64,000 nt of DNA from Notospermus geniculatus (Eukaryota > Nemertea > Pilidiophora > Heteronemertea > Lineidae), in NCBI GenBank assembly GCA_002633025.1, contig NMRB01000388.1:177944-241943 (forward strand). Direction: 5' to 3'. Below, in pieces: positions 35,951 to 46,800 of the stretch (position 1 is its first letter; the number at the start of each line of letters is the position of its first letter). The position numbers were made by a program, and so were the translations under genes. The notes below the pieces were generated by a model. It ran no database searches. It saw only the letters and a list, made by a program, of their open reading frames with translations, and had not been told where the DNA came from.

Positions 35951-36046
35951 TGATTTTAACAATTGTTGACGGCAATGTCAGTGAGGATTCTTCCATTGCT
36001 GGAAGAATCCTGGCTGACATTGCCGTTCTGGGCCGTTGTAAAATCA
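35951..36046. repeat. Long hairpin / snap-back palindrome
   Basis: Bases 35969-35994 and 36001-36026 pair over 26 bp with only a two-base internal mismatch (TG opposite GG) around a 6-nt loop (ATTGCT). Outer flanks (TGATTTTAACAA / TTGTAAAATCA) extend the symmetry to about 96 bp with a bulge. It could be a tiny MITE or a microRNA-precursor-like hairpin. Confidence 0.75.
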
Positions 36047-36344
36047 CACTTGACTTCTACCCAACAGACTCGCCCAACTCTGTCTGAACAGCTAATAATG
36101 TCTTAACCTCAGATTCTTCATTCAATGCATTCTTATTAATTTCATCTGCTTGCTATCAGAAGTTATAGAATTGTTATTATTCTGCAAATGTTGAGGAATT
36201 TAAAAGTGCCCCTGAAGAACTCTCAAGATGGGCAATATCCTTAGTTTTGGCAATCACAATGACTGATTCTGTAAATGTCGGCATAATTGTAAATTCTCAA
36301 TTTATAGGGAGAATAAAGTGGCAAATATTATCTGTGTGGTGTAG

Positions 36345-36425
36345 TTAGAATAATATGGTGTAGCAGGATATCTGTGCTTGTCACCTCTGGGGTCGCAGGT
36401 TCAAGTTTTTAGTTGTGGTCAGACA
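36345..36425 (+). repeat. tRNA-derived SINE head
   Basis: A-box TGGTGTAGCAGG (36356-36367) and B-box-like GGTTCAAGTTT (36398-36408), spaced as in a tRNA, with GCTTGTCACCTCTGGGGTCG between. The SINE body probably continues downstream to about 36640. No acceptor stem. Confidence 0.5.
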
Positions 36426-37312
36426 TTCCTCAGCTTTTAGCTGGTTGACCCAAATATTAGGGCATGCTCTGTATTCTTGCATTACATAACATATCCATTG
36501 ACACTTTAAACACAGCAAGTCATTGATACTAGCTCTAAATTCCGGAACGTTTTCGACAATTCGATGGGAAAGGTCACCCCACCCACAACAATGTTTACAA
36601 ATTACCCAATTGGTTTCCCTGAACCCACTCCACCACACTCGATCCCTTGCCCTATCGGAATTGCAACATTTTGACTATTGACTTTTTCAACTAAATTGTA
36701 CTAAAAAAATTAAGGATATTGAGGCCGGCGAATGAAAATATTGCCCAGAGGCATTCAATTTAACCTATCAAAAATACTGCAACAATCAATTGAAATTTGG
36801 ACAACAATCAAAACATCTGTTTCCAATCCTACAGGATAGATCAAAGTTCAGGAATTTGCCTGAGGATATTCAAACAATATAAACTGAATGAAATGCATAC
36901 TTTTTTATATAAAATACTTTGTCTCTGGACAAAATGACAAGACACAAAGCAGCTCATGCAACAATTGCCTGTCAAAATACAAATACTGTGAATATTAATA
37001 TTATATACACCCAGAGGGAAAATCGTCAAATTTCTATGCGATCATTTTTGAAGAGTTCTGGCTTTTTTGCAGTCTTTATGGAGTCTATGCATGTTACACA
37101 AATGAACATGGCAGAATCTTCCACCGACATCCCAGGGCTGTGATTCAGAGGCCAAACCCCTGAATTTCATGAAAACATGTTGAATTATGATTTGTATGCA
37201 TATAATGAGTCAAAAATGTGGGTAGATATACCTTTATTTACTGTTGGCCTTCATGCTTTTGTTTCTTTTCTTCCAGTTAATATAAAATTGCACCCACTTT
37301 TATTCTTGTATA

Positions 37313-37478
37313 GCATCTGTGTACCACTTGTGCATCATTTGTGCACCATTTGTACATCATTTGTGCACCATTTCTACATCCTCTGTGTATCATTTGTGTA
37401 TCCTGTGAACATTTCTGCATAATCTATGCATCATTTCTGCATTTGTCTGTCCACCAACTGTGTATTATTTGTGCACCA
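37313..37478. repeat. 12-bp minisatellite
   Basis: About fourteen degenerate copies of a 12-bp unit of the type CATTTGTGCACC or CATTTCTGCATC. It creates an artificial open frame rich in Cys, His and Phe that should not be read as a protein. Confidence 0.85.
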
Positions 37479-37896
37479 TAACATGTACCAAGTGTACACT
37501 CAGCATCACATCAGAAACACTGCAAAAACAGAGACGCCATCAGAAAAGAAAATTCGAGAGTTCACACTTTGGTGAACCTATGAGGACCTGGGATCAAATG
37601 ACAAAGAAGGATAAATTCCTTTCTCATTCAAAAACACTCTCATTCTATAAATAAACAAAATTGAGTCAAAAATATCACCAATCCAAATCCTACAAGACTG
37701 TGAAACAGGAGAACATAGTGCAAATGTGATTATCTTGCTGATATGCCGTCTCCTGCAATACACATGGGTGATCTTTGATCAATGTGTTCATTATCAGATC
37801 AATCCGCACCGCAAGATTTGAACTCTCTGCGACTGGACTGTTCATGAGGTGATATTTTTCGTGCTCAACAGATCCAATGTGTCCTACTGCTGAGGA

Positions 37897-37953
37897 ATGT
37901 CAGGAAAGAAACCAAAGTCCCTAGTTTGTGTGACTAGTCAGCAAAAAGATGAG
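37897..37953 (+). CDS. Candidate start-codon exon, unknown gene
   Basis: An ATG with a G at -3 opens 19 codons (MSGKKPKSLVCVTSQQKDE) ending precisely at a donor GAG|GTAAGAC at 37954, phase 0. Reading on through the donor remains open for a further 53 codons, so a single-exon short ORF is equally possible. No homology recognised. Confidence 0.2.
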
Positions 37954-38692
37954 GTAAGACATGTCAGTTTTTTGCTCACTGACATGGCTCACAGAGATGA
38001 TATCTCACTGAGATTGCCAAAGTGTGCTGCCAGGTTTAAACCACCCAATTTAACCAGTTTACCCCAACCAACAAAGCCAACATACCTCCACGAAAAGATC
38101 ATCAACGAAATTTGACAAGCAACGCTGCCACAATAATTGATCTCAACAAGCAGTGATGCCATGACATAATGACTGGCTTATGGCGCTAGCACAGCGATTT
38201 TCCAACATCCGACCTTCGCTGATTTGCCTCGCTGATTGATGAGTACAAACGTTGCCAAAAGGGAACACGCATGAATATTCACACAGTCTCGTCCTATTTA
38301 TATGTTTATAAATTAATGGTTAGGGCACGATTCATTGCTCCGGGGCAGTCGAACGAGGAAACTCGTTTGATCAGATGAGAGCAACAATTGGGAGGAGGGA
38401 TGGCAGAGGTTGAGATGGTAGCAGAGCTTACGTGGTGTAATAGATCATTCGTAGGGTCGGACTATTTGGTGGATACCTCCACCATGCCGCCCAGTAGGCA
38501 TCGTAGGCCTACTTTGCAGAATGCAACTCCCAATTCAGTCCACTTTAAGACTTCTCTACTGGCACTGGCAGGCAGGGCTCTGAACTAATGGTACCCACAT
38601 AGAATAACCCACATTTTTACATGGTGTCTTGGTTCTACTCATCGTCATAACCCCCAATCCACCCCAGGTTGTTTTCTAAACCTACCATCTTA

Positions 38693-39016
38693 TTACCAGG
38701 CCCAGCCATTCTCGTTCAGAACTTCTGAAAGCAGGTCAAGAATCCTCTCCTTAGACATGTTTGACTGAGACAAGAGATTGCCAATGTGCCTGCTCTCTCT
38801 CAGAGACACTCTCTGAATGTCCATATAGCCAAAAGGAACACAAAGGTGCACACAAAATGAGGTGAAAAACCTCATTCCGATCCTTTTCAGCAACTTGACT
38901 TTTACATTAAAGTTTTTTTCCTTCAGCCCCCATGAGCAGCAATTAGTCAAATACACCATGGTAGAGTGCACAACATGATTGATCCATATCAAGAGACAAG
39001 ACGAGATGTTTACCAT
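38693..39016 (-). CDS. Protein-coding-like frame, possible death-fold-like C-terminus
   Basis: A 107-codon minus frame ends in a helix-rich, amphipathic segment (residues about 47-107) that includes LLKRIGMRFF, VPFGYMDIQRV and SKERILDLLSEVLNENGWA before a TAA. The pattern of short helices with a terminal L-L-x-x-L and a Gly-Trp near the end recalls death-fold domains, which are abundant in sea urchins, but I cannot verify this without alignment. The first 30 or so residues look less protein-like, so the true exon probably starts internally. Just upstream on the same strand, about 39017-39067, a separate phase reads MNDLKSFAEEAKKRW and runs into a weak donor GATG|GTAAAC, which could be a preceding exon. 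Confidence 0.3.
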   Translation of the reverse strand: MVNISSCLLIWINHVVHSTMVYLTNCCSWGLKEKNFNVKVKLLKRIGMRFFTSFCVHLCVPFGYMDIQRVSLRESRHIGNLLSQSNMSKERILDLLSEVLNENGWAW

Positions 39017-39174
39017 CGCTTCTTGGCTTCCTCAGCAAAGGATTTTAAATCATTCATTACAGTTCTAAGTAGCCAGCAGGGATGACTGAGGCATTTTGGA
39101 GTTCTTGCCTCAAATATAGGCAGCCCTAACCTCAAATGTCAGAAGAGGTATTGCTCAAATCATGTCAGACGTGG

Positions 39175-39330
39175 GCTGTCAGAGTGGTGCGATGGAAACA
39201 CTGGCGCCTGTCACCCGTAAGGTTCTGGGTTCCATCCATGTGATTGAGAGGGATGACGTCATGGCGTGCATTTCTTCTCTGTGATGTCAAATTCCATGAC
39301 GTCCTACGACCACTAACTGATGGTGGCCTC
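39175..39330 (+). repeat. tRNA-derived SINE
   Basis: CAGAGTGGTGCGATGG carries the A-box (39185-39195); AACACTGGCGCCTGTCACC follows and GGTTCCATCC (39228-39237) is the B-box. The same order of words occurs at 62531 and 33103. The tail contains a TGACGTCA at 39254-39261. Confidence 0.6.
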
Positions 39331-39788
39331 TAACGGCAGTAAGTTCCCCATATGGAAGTAATACTACCTCATTGCTCATGCGATCTGAGTAGGAAGCATA
39401 TCAAGGTGGTACTACCTCATTCTTGCATCACATACAGTGACAATTCACAGGAGGAAACAATAGAAAGGTAATACTGCCCAAATCATGCCACATTGGAGGC
39501 AGTACTCACTTAGAATTCATACTACAGTGCGTCAAGAGCAGTATGCCTACAAGCAGGAAATCACGTTCATACTGATAACAAATCAGCCACGTGCCGTCAT
39601 TGGAAAGCCAGTCACTCATTTTATGCCCAGTAAATGTTGATTTAGTATCCTAATCCATCGCAGAACCCACAAAACTGGGGGGTCAGTGACAAGTACAAGG
39701 AATCATTAGCATTTCTGATACCATCTACTGATTAATTCATGAAAAAATCGGATTTATAATAGCACAATAACGGATATCCAATACTCAC

Positions 39789-39866
39789 CACAATGCCCGA
39801 TTAAAATATCTGACATTTGGCACGTTTTTGAAATAAAATCGATAAAAAAGTCCAAAGGGGGCATAC
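39789..39866 (-). CDS. Candidate 78-bp internal exon, unknown gene
   Basis: The minus strand has an acceptor CATTACTTACTACTCAG ending at plus 39867 and a donor TGTG|GTGAGTAT at 39781-39788. Two phases are open throughout. One gives YAPFGLFYRFYFKNVPNV followed by RYFNRAL; the other gives MPPLDFFIDFISKTCQMSD. I cannot choose between them. A further donor, CATGCT|GTAAGTC, at about 40021-40026 closes another open segment upstream (containing CHLENGTVESCLSENGVEH), so two or three exons of one minus-strand gene may lie here. Confidence 0.3.
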
Positions 39867-40253
39867 CTGAGTAGTAAGTAATGACACCGATAGTATTGTA
39901 ATTGAGCCAAGCATGCAAGAGGGTAAACAACTAGAAATCAACCGCTTGATAAGGTATGATATATGATAGGAAAAGCAATAACAGCTTTTTGAAATGCCAC
40001 AAGTTTTTGAATTAAACATGACTTACAGCATGTTCAACACCGTTTTCACTCAGACAACTTTCAACTGTCCCGTTCTCCAAGTGACAGTGTTGGGGAGCAC
40101 TTGATTGATTCTTTCAGACCTGTTTCAGGGTCCAACTGAGAATCACGACTCAACCGAGTAGCACCAGGACTCCTCCCAATACCAGAATCGACACTGTTTC
40201 TGCATTGGGTTGTTGTTCCATTTCAATCTGACAATTTAAAGCATCACACTATC

Positions 40254-40267
40254 GGGGGGGAGGGGGG
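40254..40267. repeat. G-rich homopolymer tract
   Basis: Two G runs interrupted by an A. Confidence 0.9.
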
Positions 40268-40950
40268 AAGGTTGATCTGATAGACAGCACACTGCATGTA
40301 GCTTTCTCCCTTATGAGAGATAGACCTACAGATGCTATTTGCTCCTGATCATCACAGTTGATGATCATGTTTCCATGGTCATATTCCTGGGATGTAGTGA
40401 TGCCATTACCTTCGAGAAATGCCTTGCAGACATGGCAGACTGGAGACACACAGATGGAGGCTTTAGCTGTCACACTCCCACATAATAGTACCTGCCACTT
40501 TTATGGAGACTGCTGAGCCAAAAAAGATGATTTTATACATCTTCTTTTGACAGTTCTCAAGATTTCACCTATCAAACCATCAGCAACCTGTCTTCCAGTA
40601 CACAGTACCATATCTTAGAATCTGATATCAGGAAATACAAGCAAATTTACAGGGGTCTAATATCATGACAGCTCCCTCACCTTCAGGGTTACAGTGTCTC
40701 TCATATCAAAGGAGAACGAAGGGCTTTGATTGAATCATACACTTTTGAGGAAACTTTAGATATGACTATGCCAGAGATATGACCGCACATCAAACACAGT
40801 CGGCAGGATTGGGCATATTAATGTTCAGACTGATAGATCTAATACTCAGCCTCAAACTGATAGGTAAAAAAACTCGCTTACAGTCCATTTCTAAAGTAAA
40901 TGTCCACAACGTTTTGTGTTCTGGAGCAAAAACTACCAGGCAAATTCAAC

Positions 40951-41065
40951 AATATCATCATCATCATTCTTGTTGTAGCCGTCAACATCATCATCACAGT
41001 CATTATCACATCATTGTCATCATTATTGTCACTGTAGCTGTCATTGTCATCATCACCATTGTTGT
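40951..41065. repeat. Degenerate ATC/ATT trinucleotide microsatellite
   Basis: Repeats of TCA, TTG and TCATTG, including long ATCATCATC runs. The overlapping open frame (His/Ile/Val-rich) is a by-product. Confidence 0.8.
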
Positions 41066-42983
41066 CAAGACAACCTTGACCCCGTCCACAACTGCATGAC
41101 TACCAAGTGTCCCAATCGAACTCATTGATTGGTTTTCATCTTCTTCTGTGTCGCATTCCTACATGTAATTTCTTCATTCAGGCACTCATTTACCAGAGAA
41201 AACCAACATGACCAAGGTGAAAACAAAAACCTTCATCCAATATCATTGTTGACACATTAGACAAACAAAATATGCCATGTCATGCAATGTACAGAGGACA
41301 TGAGGGCATGCACTGAGTTACAGTAACTTTAGCTGTCGCCTTAGATCCTATTCTCACCATCAGCAATAATGTGGACCCGGCGCCTGCAGAGAGTGAGCGA
41401 GTGCAAGCTGTTGTCCTATTCAATCGTGCTGTTTCCTATAACATGCAGCGCTACCCGAGACGAACAAGGAAGCTCCGGATGTGAAACTTTGTCCTTAATG
41501 GAACCATCTCATCATGCGAATTATTAGATATTGGAGCACTTAATTGGGTGTGATTGGTTATTGAGGACACATTAAAATACAGCCATTGTGTCAAGATTGC
41601 CAAGATTTCCTGTGCAAAAAGTGAGGATAAATGTGCCCAATAGATGTCACCACCAAAGAGAAGTCTAGCCACTAGGATGGCCCCATGTCAATTTCAATTC
41701 AAAAGAACACCATTGTTCAGGACTGCTATGGCAGTGCTGCCACCTACTGACAACAAAATCCCTCATTCAGAGACTACCACAATCTGGCTCAAGGCATAAC
41801 AATGATGCTTTTTTAACAAGAACATTTTGTTCAAAAGTACCCTATCATTTTCATGCTATTCATCTTGACACAGTCTGGCAATTTGATTGGGGACAATACA
41901 TCCACATACCCTCACCGATGGTACAATTGAGTCGGTGCTCTTTTCATCATTGAAACTCATCGACAAAACTAATCAGGCAGATAAAAATTACAAGCGGAGG
42001 GTTTCTCATTTAATTTCACAGCCATACTTTTAATAAATCATTACCCGATAACAAAATATCTTAAGCCTATGATCAATCGATCATTCTTCACGATTTCACA
42101 ACCAACTAGTTAGTCATAGAATTCTTCTGATGATCTTTAAGAAAAGGATCTTACACATAATGTGTCTCACACGATACCCAATCAAAATACAAGATTCCTT
42201 GAATGCAGCCCACATGGTTACCAACCTTAACACGAAAGGGGGTATTCTATCGGTCACAAAACACGTATATAGAACAGATAGACGGGGTGTTAAATGAATC
42301 AAAAAGACCAAGTATTATAGACCTACTTAACTTTTATATTGAAAATATTTGGAGATTGAATGAGTAAGTCTTTGAGAAGATCAAGTAATGCTCTCTGACC
42401 CCGAAACTATGAACAAAATGGGCCCTTTGGCAAAGACCAAGGTATTTAAGAAGACTGTCAATGCATTTGAACTTCACCTCAGTACTGACTCAACAGAAAG
42501 CAATTGAGATCAATGCACTTTTGACATGATTTTTTTCAATACCTGACATCTAATATTTCTGGTGGTGATTTTACAAATTGGTACCACTGAGCAAAAGTGT
42601 TAAAACACGATATAAAATTCTTTCTTAAAAGTAGATTTCCCATGAGGGGAAAGGTGTGATTTTGTAACCTAATAGGGAGTAATCACCCAGGTTTTTAGGC
42701 CCCAACCAGAACAAATAAGGACTTTATTCAAGGAAATTCTAGGCCTATTGGAGGTTATATTTTAAGGGTTTAGGTAAGAAAGGAATGTCTGCTATTCACA
42801 AATACCGAAGTCAATTGAAGAAAACAGATTGTTAGGGCCTACTCATGACATGAAGGTGGTTGAAGAATTCGTAAACCTTCTGAGTTGTAAGAAAGGTGTG
42901 CCAACCCCATGTCCTCAAGCTGAGCACTTAAAATGCTTTATTCCAACACTTTGTGTAGAGGCAAATATTCTTTACATATTCAG
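41066..42983. other. No gene recognised
   Basis: Only short frames. A pyrimidine-rich acceptor-like site on the minus strand near 41383 and a donor-like GATG|GTGAGAAT near 41353 flank a mere 26 bp, too little to support an exon. Confidence 0.4.
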
Positions 42984-43187
42984 TAAAGCCTACGCAACAC
43001 CATCGGCGTCCAACGCACGATCAAATCTGGACGCCGACTTCGCAGAGTCCAGCGTACTTCAGCATAGTACATAGTCCAGCGTACTTCAGCGACGCCGACC
43101 AAATCGCACGATGGGGTCGGCGTCGGATGCAAGAACGCGCATCAGTCGCCGGCGATGGTCGTGTGTCGAAGTATGAACTAGGCTTTA
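42984..43187. mobile_element. GC-rich MITE-like element with TAAAGCCT ends
   Basis: Begins TAAAGCCTACG and ends CTAGGCTTTA, giving an inverted terminus of about 8 bp, with internal near-palindromic CpG-rich words (CATCGGCGTC, GGACGCCGAC, GTCGGCGTC, GCCGGCGATG). It is very different in composition from its AT-rich surroundings. A tandem duplication of an 18-bp word (43046-43063 and 43073-43090, AGTCCAGCGTACTTCAGC) sits in the centre. No coding capacity. Confidence 0.6.
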
Positions 43188-44238
43188 GGCGGGGCTTTAG
43201 GGTGTCAACTCATGGACAGACAGCCATGACAGCAGAGTCTACGAGAAAAAGCAGAGATGTCCATGAGTTTTGGTAACTTTGTACATGTAAAGACGAAAAG
43301 TCAAGGTTCAAGCTTGTCCACAAGGACTCTCCACCAGACAGAATTACATTCTTTGCCTTAGGAAACCATGTTCAGGATACATTGGCATTTACCAACCATA
43401 AGGAAGCCTTTTTTCCTGGGGAGGCAGTCAAAGGCCTGCACGGTATACCACAGCCATAAGACAATGTAAGAGATTTTCATTGACACCGAATGCAAGGCTA
43501 GAAAGTGGAGAATGATACACGCCTATTGTCTCAAGTAAATCATCAATATGCCTAAATAAACAACCTCCATCGACAGTCATGACTTCAAAACGTAAACAAG
43601 ACTCGGAAAAACACGGAAATTATTGCAAATCGATGCATGATTATTCTCATCGTAAAGGTTATCGGATAACGTAGATACGCCCTCTCGGCAAAGATAGCTC
43701 CCAGCTACGGACAAGTTGGTCAATCAAAGACTGGATTTATTGTTAAATAAGTTATGGAACTAAATTGAGAAAGAACGACATTTATGAATTTCCCTATGTC
43801 ATTACCTCATTTTAAAGGGTTTCTGATTACATGATGTAATCTGATAGTGGGATTTGATGAAGTGCAGTTCGCTTCCACTGGTACTGTTTTGAGTTTTCTT
43901 ATCATGTAGAAGTTTTCAAACAAAACTAGCTTTTTGACCATTGTTTGTCGACAGCAAGGTATTTGATGTTAAGAATTCACTACAGTAATAATAGAGGATT
44001 CTGAATAAAGGACATCTTATGAGGACGATAATCCACTGCCTCAATAGGTGTCACTGGTGGTTTTAACTATTGAAATGAAAGGGACTTCCAGGTCCTGATC
44101 ATCAATCCTGATCAAACAGCGCCATTGGTATTGGACCCGGTTGCGGTGTGCTGCCCAGCCCTCTATTGTAGTTAGGATCCCCGTTTAAAGGCAAACCAAT
44201 TCCTGACGCTTCTATACTACAAGTTGGTCCATATAATA
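43188..44238. other. No gene recognised
   Basis: AT-rich single-copy-looking sequence leading to duplication C. Confidence 0.4.
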
Positions 44239-45956
44239 TTTGTCCCCACACCCCCTGAAGGCCCATAATTTGAACTTCAATGCCGAACATATACTTACTT
44301 CTTTCCGTTTTTCTCGGTGGGGAGGTCAGAGATTCATTATGACCCTAGCTGTGGGAAGTATTACGATGATATCTGTAACGAGAAAGTATGAATAAATAAA
44401 GAAATTGTCCACATGTAGTGCAAGTGATTGTGACAGAAATGAGGACCAAAATGATATATTTTTTGTCTGGAAATACGACCAGGGAGTAGCAAGTTTTCTA
44501 TGTGACAAAAAAGTAGAGGTGCGAATAACCAAAGTATTTGGAGGAATGTTTAGACCTAGGAAGTAGCCTACTAGTAGAAGAGAACGACTGACTACTGACT
44601 ACAGTATCTTCAAATCTGATGCCACCTGAGCCTTTTATAGACAAGGTAGGGAACTGTATTTCTAGATTATGTTTGACCAGATGATGAATCAGATTCATGT
44701 GTACATTTCATGTACATACAACTGTACTACCATAATGTACACTGCAAGTGCAACACTGGCAAGTTCAATGCCATGTTTCAATCAAGGAGCCTGAGCCACT
44801 CCGGGATGCCAGGTTCATCACCATCAAAATACCAGACCAACCTGTGTTGTCTATCTTCAGGCCTACTACATTAGGAATATGCAAAACAATTAGGACAAAA
44901 GCCTCAAAAGCAGGCAAAACGAACAAACCTGGAATTCCCCAGCATCTTTCTTTGTTCTGAGGATGCACACACAGGTGAAGCTGTGTGGTGGAGCAGCTAT
45001 TACACTGCACTACCAGGGCTACCATTCTGACCTATTTCCAGCTGAAACATCAGTCTGACCTGGGCTCAAGTTACAGAACACTTTCTGGAGCATGCTGATC
45101 GGACAAGAAGCCCCAGTCTGAAACCATCCTCCTCCTCCTCCACCACTAAAAAGGCCTATGATGCGCTGACAGCACAGGACTGGTATCATGTAAAGGGCTC
45201 TAAGTTTGAAAAAGAACTAGAGAACAGTACGATCACACAGGTCATGGACAACAGTTTTTGGATAACAGCCAAGAGCACTTCGATAATATCACTATCATAG
45301 GCCTACTTGCTGGACAATTAGTGTAGGCCTTATCCCCTACAAAATTCACCACGACAAACCTTGCAATGTTCCCTATCCTGCAGAAAACACCATGAAATTT
45401 CCCTTTTTAAAATACACCATCATCAACAGAGATGTAACACCGATATGAGGATGAAAACTAACAAGAATGGCCTGAACACGGATTCCCACTTACGACAGAA
45501 ATCGGTGAATTTGCTTCAACAATGTTTACTTTCTCTTTTATTATCAGTCTGGAGTTTGTGCCTGCTTTCACTCTCTCAGCTGGGGACAGAAGTGCCACTG
45601 GGCCTGCAGCCAGACATGAATTGACACTTTCATTTCAAGAGCACTACTAAGCTGTATTTCATGAGACATGACAAGTTGACATCCTATACCTAAGTGTCAC
45701 CTCAATATCACCACTTTTTCTGACAAACAAGCTATATGCTACAATAGATAAGAAAAGAAACTAGGCCACAGGTCATGAGTAAAGTTCTCCATGGGCAAGT
45801 ATGATTACTTCTGTTCTGTAATGAGATCATGTGAGGGATTTTCATGCCTCAATCACAACATCCAACATGTCCAAGGCAGGCAAAATGCCAGATTTTTTGT
45901 CATTTTAATTGGCAGGTTCTAGAGTGAAGTGAAATTAAAAGCCAACACAGAACTCA

Positions 45957-46196
45957 TGAAGACGATCCAAAAAATCATCCAGGACCGAGCCAAGGGGATC
46001 CTTGTTGTGCCCAATTGGCCAACCCAACCGTGGTTCCCGGTGGTACACAAACTCTGCGTGCAGGAACCATTGGTGCTACAAAGAAACAGACGCCTACTAT
46101 CTCTTCCCGGGGAGGACAAGGAACATCCGTTGTGGCAGAAGCTCACCCTGTTAGGGTGTCTTGTCTCCGGCAGTCACTCGAGAGACAGACGTATCA
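45957..46196 (+). pseudogene. DIRS-type retrotransposon pol fragment (RT/RNase H C-terminal part)
   Basis: Eighty codons in the same phase as an upstream ATG (45929) encode a segment typical of DIRS/tyrosine-recombinase retrotransposons. It contains ILVVPNWPTQPWFPV, then an LQRNRRLLSLPG stretch, then HPLWQKLTLLGCLVSG. The V-P-x-W-P-T-Q-P-W and H-P-L-W-x-K-L-x-L-x-x-C-x-x-S-G patterns belong to the end of the RNase H region, ahead of the recombinase. Only this internal part is present, without terminal repeats or a recombinase, so it is a dead fragment. It is absent from copy 2, where the sequence passes directly from AACTCA to CTGTTAATC. The boundary shares a TCA microhomology. Confidence 0.75.
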
Positions 46197-46714
46197 CTGT
46201 TAATCATGTGAAACAGCTTTATCACTGTTTATTGAGGATGGAAGTGACATTGGTGCAGTGTTTGGACCAAGTATGAACCAAAGTGAAAAATGTGAATCAG
46301 TCATGTCAGTGTCAGCCTCATCAGCGACTTCAACAGCATTGTCACCACCAGCGCAGTCACAGCGTACTGTACTACAAAACTAATTAGCAATCAGAATGTT
46401 CCCTGAAAGTTCAAAAATCTGCAGGACCGAATCTCTGAACGCTGGGGTCTGGGTTGAACAACAAAGAGCTCATAACATTTCCTTCCCCAGAAGATCCAGC
46501 ATCGTAATTCCACCTCGAAGAACCGCTAACAACTGCGGTCATGATAAGTGATGACACCACTGGGAAATTAACGCCATCAGATAGATAATTTCCCAAGAAT
46601 ATCACTAATATTTGTTGCCTTCAATCTGCTGTGAATGCAGTTAACACTGTGGTCATTTGCTACACTAAGTGATCTCGTAAAATCTAGATGAGGCAAGTTG
46701 TGACAAAAACGATA

Positions 46715-46800
46715 AGTGTAACTTGTGGTGGGTAGTGTCAAAAATAGGACTCTGACTCAGAGAATCATGTGTTCAATCTTCTTCCAAACAATCCTTGACT
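46715..46800 (+). repeat. Decayed tRNA-derived SINE head
   Basis: A-box-like TGGTGGGTAGTG (46726-46737) and B-box-like TGTTCAATCTT (46770-46780) with tRNA spacing. It is repeated in copy 2 of duplication C near 51360-51430. Confidence 0.4.

Noticed and set aside
37177-37422. 81-codon frame rich in Cys/His/Phe
   Set aside because: Generated by the 12-bp minisatellite.
37313-37478. CRISPR-like regular repeats
   Set aside because: Short degenerate 12-bp tandem units with no unique spacers, in a eukaryotic setting.
40779-41099. 106-codon His/Val/Ile-rich frame
   Set aside because: Generated largely by the ATC/ATT microsatellite.
45361-45624. 87-codon frame present in both copies of duplication C
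   Set aside because: Neighbouring frames are shifted by indels between copies, and this one has no domain. Its retention fits low divergence and not selection.
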